The translations under genes and the position numbers were made by a program. A DNA stretch of 11,483 nt. Origin: an uncultured Eubacteriaceae bacterium. Lineage in GTDB: Bacteria; Bacillota; Clostridia; Eubacteriales; Eubacteriaceae. The notes under the pieces are model-generated. The model saw nothing but the letters and a program-made list of their open reading frames with translations. It searched no databases and had not been told where the DNA came from. Below are positions 7,205 through 11,483 of this stretch, in pieces; the first letter of the stretch is position 1, and each line of letters begins with the position of its first letter. The stretch spans positions 1-11,483 of the forward strand of contig CANRHG010000043.1 of the NCBI GenBank assembly GCA_947630385.1, read 5' to 3'.

Positions 7205-7211
7205 CTCCTCT
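7205..7211 (-). promoter_or_regulatory. Ribosome binding site deciding the TTG start of the binding protein
   Basis: The minus strand reads AGAGGAG, a near-perfect Shine-Dalgarno, seven bases before TTG at 7197-7195. It settles the start in favour of TTG over the upstream ATG at 7242. Confidence 0.85.
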
Positions 7212-7227
7212 TAATAAATCCAAATGG

Positions 7228-7257
7228 ATTATATACTTTCACACGCTAAAGTGTAAA
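7228..7257 (-). promoter_or_regulatory. Sigma-A-type promoter of the amino acid ABC operon
   Basis: On the minus strand TTTACA (7257-7252, 5 of 6 to TTGACA) is followed after 18 bases by a perfect TATAAT (7233-7228). Initiation near 7221 gives a short leader of about two dozen bases with the Shine-Dalgarno at 7205-7211. No operator or riboswitch is apparent in this leader. Confidence 0.8.
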
Positions 7258-7317
7258 CGGCTTAAATCCAAAAGTTTAATATTTATCTGAAGTTCACAAA
7301 TCAGCTTCGGTAGGCAG

Positions 7318-7340
7318 AAAAAAAGCCGCAAATGCGGCTT
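7318..7340 (-). terminator. Intrinsic terminator of cobT
   Basis: A 7-bp stem (7334-7340 with 7323-7329, AAGCCGC/GCGGCTT) has a 4-base loop and a run of seven T on the minus strand (7324-7318). It starts within five bases of the cobT stop. It separates cobT from the amino acid transporter operon, which has its own promoter. Confidence 0.9.
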
Positions 7341-7344
7341 CTAA

Positions 7345-8439
7345 CTACTCAAAATTTTCAATGGAAGCGATGTCCGAATCGGAAACGCCACCACCTTCAA
7401 ATGTGATCATATCGTCCATGATGGCTACGGCGCTGTCGACGAGATGCATCGCCAGAGCAGCCCCGGTACCTTCGCCGAGTCTTAGGTCAAGATCCAACAG
7501 CGGCTCTTTTTTTAGGGTTTCCCACATTTTGTCATGTCCCGGTTCGACCGAACGGTGCGAAGGGATCATGTAATCGGCCGTATTGGGCTCGAGGGCATAA
7601 GCAATAAGGGCTCCGGCCGTTGAGATGAACCCGTCGACGAGGACCGGTTTTTTGTGGGCCGCCGCGGCGAGGATGGTCGCGGCAATTCCCGCGATGTCGT
7701 ACCCGCCGACCTTGGCGAGTACGTCGATGGCGTCGTTTTTATCGGGCTTATTGACGTCGATGGCTTCTTCGATGACTTTGATCTTATTCTTTAGGCCTTC
7801 ATCGTCGAGTCCCGAACCTCTGCCTGTCACTTCCGCTACCGGCGTATCGGTAAGCACCGAAAGAATGGCCGTCGCGGGAGTTGTGTTTCCGATGCCGAGC
7901 TCTCCGGTTCCGAGTATTTCTACGCCTTCGTTTTCGATGGCGTCGGAAACGATCTCGTAAGCGTTAAGCAGGGCCTGGACGGCTTCTTCGCGAGTCATGG
8001 CCGGGCCCGTGTGCAGGTTTTCGCTGTTTTGGCGGACTTTACCGATTCGTAAGTTTTCGTTACCCGGAAGATCCGAGATGTCCGCGTCTATACCCATGTC
8101 GACGAGACGAACGTCGGCGCCGGATTCACGCGATAGGATCGATACGCCAGCACCGCCCAGTAAGATGTTTCCGGCCATCTGAAGCGTTACATCACTCGGG
8201 TAGGGAGATACCCCTTCGGAAGCAACGCCGTGGTCCGAAGCCATCGTAAAGATCATCTTCTTTCCGGTGATGGGATGGTCTTTGTGCTGCATTCCGGCCA
8301 GATCTACGGCCAGATCCAGTAGGCGTCCGAGGGCCCACGGTGGCATGGCTTTGCCTTCTGCTTCCGCTTTGGCCGCCGCGCGGGCTTGTTCGCTCGCGGG
8401 CTCGATCTGTTCGATGATTTCCTGTAGTTTTTCTTCCAT
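7345..8439 (-). CDS. cobT: Nicotinate-nucleotide--dimethylbenzimidazole phosphoribosyltransferase
   Basis: A 364-residue cytoplasmic enzyme (family ~350) that transfers phosphoribose from nicotinate mononucleotide to a lower-ligand base, making the alpha-riboside used for the nucleotide loop of cobalamin. Landmarks are FTMASDHGVASEGVSPYP near residue 65, GIGNTTPA in the middle, and LRLGEGTGAALA near the end, where E323 matches the catalytic glutamate of the Salmonella enzyme. The ATG at 8439 is chosen because AAGGAG lies six to seven bases upstream; the longer frame to 8508 would translate the riboswitch terminator. A cobalamin riboswitch and terminator precede it and its own terminator follows, so it is a single-gene unit with no other cobalamin gene in the window. 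The base actually used (dimethylbenzimidazole, another benzimidazole or adenine) is unknown. Confidence 0.96.
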   Translation of the reverse strand: MEEKLQEIIEQIEPASEQARAAAKAEAEGKAMPPWALGRLLDLAVDLAGMQHKDHPITGKKMIFTMASDHGVASEGVSPYPSDVTLQMAGNILLGGAGVSILSRESGADVRLVDMGIDADISDLPGNENLRIGKVRQNSENLHTGPAMTREEAVQALLNAYEIVSDAIENEGVEILGTGELGIGNTTPATAILSVLTDTPVAEVTGRGSGLDDEGLKNKIKVIEEAIDVNKPDKNDAIDVLAKVGGYDIAGIAATILAAAAHKKPVLVDGFISTAGALIAYALEPNTADYMIPSHRSVEPGHDKMWETLKKEPLLDLDLRLGEGTGAALAMHLVDSAVAIMDDMITFEGGGVSDSDIASIENFE

Positions 8440-8457
8440 AAACTCTCCTTTAAAAAT

Positions 8458-8494
8458 AAAAAAAAGCCCATGACGTGAGTACACGTCATGGACT
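8458..8494 (-). terminator. Terminator expression platform of the cobalamin riboswitch
   Basis: A 13-bp stem on the minus-strand RNA (8494-8482 with 8477-8465, including one G-U pair; core CATGACGTG/CACGTCATG) has a 4-base loop and eight U from 8465 to 8458. It lies between the aptamer and the cobT Shine-Dalgarno, ending about 18 bases before the ATG. This placement indicates transcriptional control: effector-bound aptamer favours termination and cobT is switched off when cobalamin is plentiful. The competing antiterminator was not worked out by eye. Confidence 0.88.
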
Positions 8495-8513
8495 TTACCG
8501 TCATCCAATAACT

Positions 8514-8672
8514 TCTAATATTAGGCAGGTCTCCCGGCTCGCGGTCATAGCCGTATCTGCGCCTTCCCAAGCGGTGGCATCTGCAGGCGGCTCGCGCTTA
8601 CGGTGATGGGTTCGCACAGGTCTCTCACCTGTTTCCCTATTCTCCATAATGGCACCTAATCGTAATTAGTAT
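8514..8672 (-). ncRNA. Cobalamin (B12) riboswitch upstream of cobT
   Basis: The minus strand carries the conserved elements of the AdoCbl-type aptamer in order: AGGTGCC (about 8658-8652), AATAGGGAA, GGTGAGA with its paired CCTGTGCG, ACCC, then the B12-box region GATGCCACCG..GGGAAGG, and the closing GGGAGACCTGCCT (8535-8523). The outer ends (ATTAGG near 8662-8657 with CCTAAT near 8525-8520, plus flanking CTAAT/ATTAG) can form the P1 stem. It sits directly upstream of cobT with a terminator hairpin following. The aptamer class is clear from the conserved core; the exact boundaries are approximate. Confidence 0.93.
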
Positions 8673-8676
8673 ATCA
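8668..8676 (-). promoter_or_regulatory. Extended -10 promoter of the riboswitch-cobT transcript
   Basis: The minus strand reads TGATATACT (8676-8668), an extended -10 with hexamer TATACT. The matching -35 is poor, but the DNA immediately upstream is very AT-rich with A/T tracts, which could help as an UP-like element. Initiation near 8661 would place the 5' end right at the start of the aptamer P1 stem. Confidence 0.5.
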
Positions 8677-8843
8677 GAAAAATGGGTTTAGCTAACCGAT
8701 TTGTCTTAAAAAAGCGGAAAATTAAATTTATCTTAAAATTTAAATACAATATATTCAAATTTTAATTAATTTTTTACTTATTGTTGTAAACTTATTTCAT
8801 TAATTAGATAAAGTAAGTTATTAAAATAATTTAGTATACTTTT
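8677..8843. other. AT-rich intergenic spacer between maf and the cobT riboswitch
   Basis: This is the upstream part of the gene-free stretch 8440-8843. It has no convincing ORF, no GC-rich hairpin and no clear maf terminator. It contains an A/T-only inverted repeat (TTAAATTT at 8722-8729 and AAATTTAA at 8736-8743, 6-base spacer). It also contains one copy of AAGCGGAAAA (8712-8721), repeated at the maf 3' end (8846-8855). Base composition is far more AT-rich than the genes on either side. Confidence 0.6.
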
Positions 8844-9410
8844 TTAAGCGGAAAAATTCTTTGTGTTGATTTTTAGATACTTTTTTAGTTTTTCGGTCGG
8901 AAGGCCGATCACGTTGTTAAGGCTTCCGGTGACCGTTGGATGAAAACTTTCCGGTAAGTTCTGAATACCGTAACCGCCGGCCTTATCGAACGGATCGCCT
9001 GAAGCGATATAAGCTTTTAGTTCCGCTTCGGAAGGCTCTCCGAAACGTACGTCGGAAGACTCGTAAAAGAGATCTTCGCCGTCTTCTGAGATCAAGCACA
9101 CACCGGTTATCACCTGATGGGTGCTTCCGCAAAGAAGGCCTAGGACTTTAAAAGCTTCTTTCTCGTCCTTTGGTTTTCCAAAAACCTTCCCGTCGTGACA
9201 GACGACCGTATCGGCACCGATAACGAGGCTTCCCGGATGTTCCTTGTAGACGGCCCGGGCTTTTTTTCGGGCCAGTTTCATGGCCAGCTCGGCCGGATCG
9301 TTTTCTTTGATGTTTTCGTCGACGTCGCTAACGATCACCTCAAAGTCCGGGACGAGCGTATTAAGAAGCTCTCTACGTCTGGGGGAAGCCGAGGCTAAAA
9401 TGATTTCCAT
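8844..9410 (-). CDS. maf: Maf-family nucleoside triphosphate pyrophosphatase
   Basis: A 188-residue house-cleaning enzyme that hydrolyses dTTP/UTP and modified nucleotides to the monophosphates; older annotations call it a septum formation inhibitor. The N-terminal signature ASASPRRREL (residues 6-15) is intact. GADTVV (65-70) carries the catalytic-site aspartate D67, and DPFDKAGGYGIQ is the conserved C-terminal motif. The ATG is fixed by the family N-terminus MEIILASASPRR. No Shine-Dalgarno precedes it; the CHR gene upstream stops three bases before, so translation is probably coupled to that gene. It is the last gene of the pckA-chr-chr-maf group. No strong terminator follows, only AT-rich DNA. 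Confidence 0.95.
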   Translation of the reverse strand: MEIILASASPRRRELLNTLVPDFEVIVSDVDENIKENDPAELAMKLARKKARAVYKEHPGSLVIGADTVVCHDGKVFGKPKDEKEAFKVLGLLCGSTHQVITGVCLISEDGEDLFYESSDVRFGEPSEAELKAYIASGDPFDKAGGYGIQNLPESFHPTVTGSLNNVIGLPTEKLKKYLKINTKNFSA

Positions 9411-9413
9411 GAT

Positions 9414-9989
9414 TTAAAAAAGCGTGGGTAAACCGTAAAAGATCAGGCCGAGCCCCGCGCAGATTACGATCAAAAGAATCGGATGGATCTTAAACTTGTA
9501 GTAGATAAAAGCCGCGATCCCACAACAGACCAGGGCTTTCCAGTCAAAGCCGGCAAGGCTAAAGTCCGAAAGCGTCGTATTCATGACGTTGTTTAAAAAC
9601 AGGATAAATACGGCGTTTAAGATCAGGGCGATCACGACCGGCATCATCCCGTACAGCGCGCCTTTTACGAACTTGTTGTCCTGAAAGTTTTTAAGCCACT
9701 TGGCGATGATCAAAATGATGATAAAGGATGGCAGGATACAACCCAGGACCGCAAAGAATGCTCCGAGCAGGCCGCCGACACGCATTCCGACAAAGGTCGC
9801 GGTATTGACGGCAAAGGGGCCGGGGGTGGACTCGGCAATCGCGATAAAGTCCGTAAATTCCTGGAGCGTGATCCAGTGGTAGTGGTTTACGATCTCCTGT
9901 TGGATCAGCGGGATCATCGCGTAGCCGCCACCGATCGTGAACAGGCCGATCTCGAAGTAGACGAAAAACAGCGTTAAGAGCTCACTCAT
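9414..9989 (-). CDS. Chromate transporter (CHR) family half-size protein, second of the pair
   Basis: A 191-residue membrane protein with a single CHR domain. Landmarks are FTIGGGYAMIPLIQQEIV near residue 17, IAESTPGPFAVNTATFVG near 51, and about five to six hydrophobic segments through to the C-terminus. Short-chain CHR proteins normally occur as adjacent pairs, which together correspond to one long bidomain ChrA. The ATG at 9989 has AGGAGAG (10000-9994) upstream and overlaps the preceding CHR stop by eight bases, indicating coupled synthesis of a hetero-oligomer. Known members export chromate, with sulfate as the look-alike anion. The physiological substrate in this context (downstream of pckA) is not established. 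Confidence 0.92.
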   Translation of the reverse strand: MSELLTLFFVYFEIGLFTIGGGYAMIPLIQQEIVNHYHWITLQEFTDFIAIAESTPGPFAVNTATFVGMRVGGLLGAFFAVLGCILPSFIIILIIAKWLKNFQDNKFVKGALYGMMPVVIALILNAVFILFLNNVMNTTLSDFSLAGFDWKALVCCGIAAFIYYKFKIHPILLIVICAGLGLIFYGLPTLF

Positions 9990-10545
9990 TTTTCTCTCCT
10001 TCGTAAGCTTTAACGATGTAGACCTGCCAGATGATCCCGAGTACGCCTCCGATTAAGATAAGAATTACGACGCTGATGTCGGTAAAGGTCGCGAGCAAAA
10101 AAGCCGCGGCGCCGACGATGAAGTTAAAGGCGTTCGGGCTCACCGACCTTCGCATCTTGATGACGGCGTCGAAGATCAAGACGATGATGCCCGCGCGGAT
10201 CCCGTTAAAGGCGTAAGCGATCCACTCAAGGGATAAAAAGTAGGTCAAAAACGTCGAGATGATCGCAATGACGACAAACGACGGGATCGTTACCCCCAAA
10301 GTGGCCAGGAGCGAGCCCCAAAAGCCGCCGATCTCATAACCGACGAAGGTCGCGGTATTGATCGCAATGACCCCAGGCGTGGCCTGGGAGATCGCGATCA
10401 TGTTTAAAAACTGGGTCTGATCGATCCACTTTTTGCGGTCGACGATCTCGGCCTGTACGAGCGAGATCATCGCGTAGCCACCGCCGAAAGTGAAGGCTCC
10501 GATTTTTAGGTAGGTCCAAAACAGATCCAGCAGTTTGTTTTTCAT
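9982..10545 (-). CDS. Chromate transporter (CHR) family half-size protein, first of the pair
   Basis: A 187-residue membrane protein, the partner of the next CHR gene. Motifs are FTFGGGYAMISLVQAEIV near residue 19, ISQATPGVIAINTATFVG near 52, and hydrophobic segments to about residue 175, ending in a short charged tail (AYEGEKNE). The ATG at 10545 is preferred: it lies two bases after the pckA stop and gives the normal MKNKLLDLFWTYLKIGAF start. A longer frame to 10668 merely runs through pckA in another frame. No convincing Shine-Dalgarno is visible, so start-up probably depends on ribosomes finishing pckA. It overlaps the second CHR gene by eight bases. The two CHR proteins are clearly similar in sequence, as expected from an old duplication. 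Confidence 0.92.
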   Translation of the reverse strand: MKNKLLDLFWTYLKIGAFTFGGGYAMISLVQAEIVDRKKWIDQTQFLNMIAISQATPGVIAINTATFVGYEIGGFWGSLLATLGVTIPSFVVIAIISTFLTYFLSLEWIAYAFNGIRAGIIVLIFDAVIKMRRSVSPNAFNFIVGAAAFLLATFTDISVVILILIGGVLGIIWQVYIVKAYEGEKNE

Positions 10546-10547
10546 TT

Positions 10548-11483
10548 TTAAGCGACCGGACCGGCCTCGATGATTTCTTCGGACATGTTCGGGTACTTCT
10601 TGAAGTTTTCGACGAAGTAGCCGGCCAGTTCCTTGGCGGTCTTGTCGTATTCGTCCTTGTCTTCCCACTGGCTGCGCGCGTCGAGGATTTCACTCGGTAC
10701 GCCCGGAACGCTCGTCGGGACTTCGACGTTGAAGATATCGTCGTGGACGTATTCGACGTCTTTTAACTCGCCGTTGATGGCCGCGTTGACCATGGCCCGG
10801 GTGTAGGGAAGGCTCATGCGGTGGCCGACCCCGTATTTTCCGCCGGTCCAACCGGTGTTTACGAGATAGACGTCACAGTCGTTTTCTTCGATCTTTTGCC
10901 CGAGCAGTTCCGCGTAGCGTTCGGCCGGCAGTGGCAGGAAAGGCGCCCCAAAACAGGTCGAGAAGGTCGTCTGTGGTTCGACGATCCCGCGTTCGGTCCC
11001 GGCGACTTTACTGGTGTAGCCGCTGACAAAGTGGTACATCGCCTGGTTTTTGTCGAGCTTAGAGATCGGAGGAAGCACCCCAAACGCGTCGGCGGTTAAA
11101 AAGATGATCGTGTTGGGCGTATTTCCGATACTGGGAATGACGGCGTTAGAGATGTAGTTGAGCGGATAGCCCACGCGCGTGTTTTCCGTATAACGGCTGT
11201 CGTTAAAATCGGCGTGACCTTCTTCGTCGTAGACGACGTTTTCGACGACCGCACCGGTCTTGATCGCGTCCCAGATCTCGGGTTCGAGTTCACGGGTCAA
11301 GTGGATGCACTTGGCGTAACAGCCGCCTTCGAAGTTAAAGACCCCGTCTTCGCTCCAGCCGTGTTCATCGTCTCCGATGAGCCTGCGTCCCGGGTCGGCG
11401 GAAAGTGTGGTCTTGCCGGTTCCCGACAGACCGAAGAACAGGGCCGTTCGGCCGTCGTCGGACATGTTGGCCGAGCAGTGCAT
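10548..11483 (-). CDS. pckA: Phosphoenolpyruvate carboxykinase (ATP), C-terminal part
   Basis: The last 311 residues of an enzyme of about 530-540, catalysing oxaloacetate + ATP to PEP + CO2 + ADP, or the reverse anaplerotic direction in fermenters. Homology to E. coli Pck is evident from the first residue: MHCSAN, the P-loop GLSGTGKTTLS, LIGDDEHGW with metal-binding aspartates, FNFEGGCYAK, TENTRVGYP, FLTADAFGVLPP, GTERGI and YLVNTGWTGG. The ATG at the window edge matches an internal position of the family, so the gene continues beyond 11483 and the N-terminal domain is not seen. The stop is two bases before the first CHR gene. All catalytic-domain residues I can check are kept, so the enzyme looks functional. 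Confidence 0.96.
   Translation of the reverse strand: MHCSANMSDDGRTALFFGLSGTGKTTLSADPGRRLIGDDEHGWSEDGVFNFEGGCYAKCIHLTRELEPEIWDAIKTGAVVENVVYDEEGHADFNDSRYTENTRVGYPLNYISNAVIPSIGNTPNTIIFLTADAFGVLPPISKLDKNQAMYHFVSGYTSKVAGTERGIVEPQTTFSTCFGAPFLPLPAERYAELLGQKIEENDCDVYLVNTGWTGGKYGVGHRMSLPYTRAMVNAAINGELKDVEYVHDDIFNVEVPTSVPGVPSEILDARSQWEDKDEYDKTAKELAGYFVENFKKYPNMSEEIIEAGPVA

Noticed and set aside
8440..8508. Longer CobT start at 8508
   Set aside because: It would translate through the riboswitch terminator hairpin and its U tract; ATG 8439 has a strong Shine-Dalgarno and fits family length.
8722..8743. A/T palindrome as the maf terminator or an origin-type site
   Set aside because: The stem has only A-T pairs and is weak, there is no adjacent GC stem or clustered repeats, and no replication gene is nearby.
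10546..10668. Longer start of the first CHR protein
   Set aside because: The extra 41 residues are arginine-rich, lie wholly inside pckA in another frame and have no family counterpart.
1..11483. Mobile element, prophage, CRISPR or defence system
   Set aside because: No transposase, integrase, terminal repeats, spaced direct repeats or defence-type proteins were seen; genes are ordinary metabolic and transport families.

Overview
The window looks like chromosomal DNA of a low-to-mid GC, fermentative anaerobic member of the Bacillota (Clostridia-like or a relative). This is inferred from a 2-hydroxyacid oxidase / acyl-CoA dehydrogenase / EtfBA operon, an aldo/keto reductase with two [4Fe-4S] motifs, strong purine-rich ribosome binding sites, a lipoprotein-type binding protein, short U-tailed intrinsic terminators and an ATP-type PEP carboxykinase. 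I cannot name a genus from the sequence alone. No mobile element, CRISPR array, tRNA or rRNA was seen.

Plus strand, 1-4957. The window opens inside a GlcD/lactate-dehydrogenase-type FAD oxidase gene. Acyl-CoA dehydrogenase, EtfB and EtfA follow with gaps of 2-15 bases and a good terminator at 3748-3774. This reads as one operon in which two flavin dehydrogenases can share one electron transfer flavoprotein. Next, on its own extended -10 promoter, is a TTG-started aldo/keto reductase with a C-terminal 2x[4Fe-4S] domain. Its stop codon lies one base from the stop codon of the first convergent gene.

Minus strand, 11483-4959, read right to left. The C-terminal part of pckA is followed by two half-size chromate-transporter (CHR) genes and maf, with gaps or overlaps of only a few bases, apparently one operon. 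After an AT-rich spacer come a cobalamin riboswitch, its terminator and a lone cobT. A cobT terminator then separates it from a polar amino acid ABC uptake operon: lipoprotein binding protein, permease, ATPase. A second terminator sits between the binding protein and permease genes, immediately against the permease start codon, and probably sets the high receptor-to-transporter ratio.

All genes belong to known families. The points most worth a second look are the shared Etf arrangement, the pckA-chr-chr-maf linkage, the terminator abutting the permease start and the riboswitch-controlled orphan cobT. I found no convincing evidence for an entirely new system. Several naive longest-ORF starts are wrong here (binding protein, CobT, first CHR protein), and corrected starts are given.
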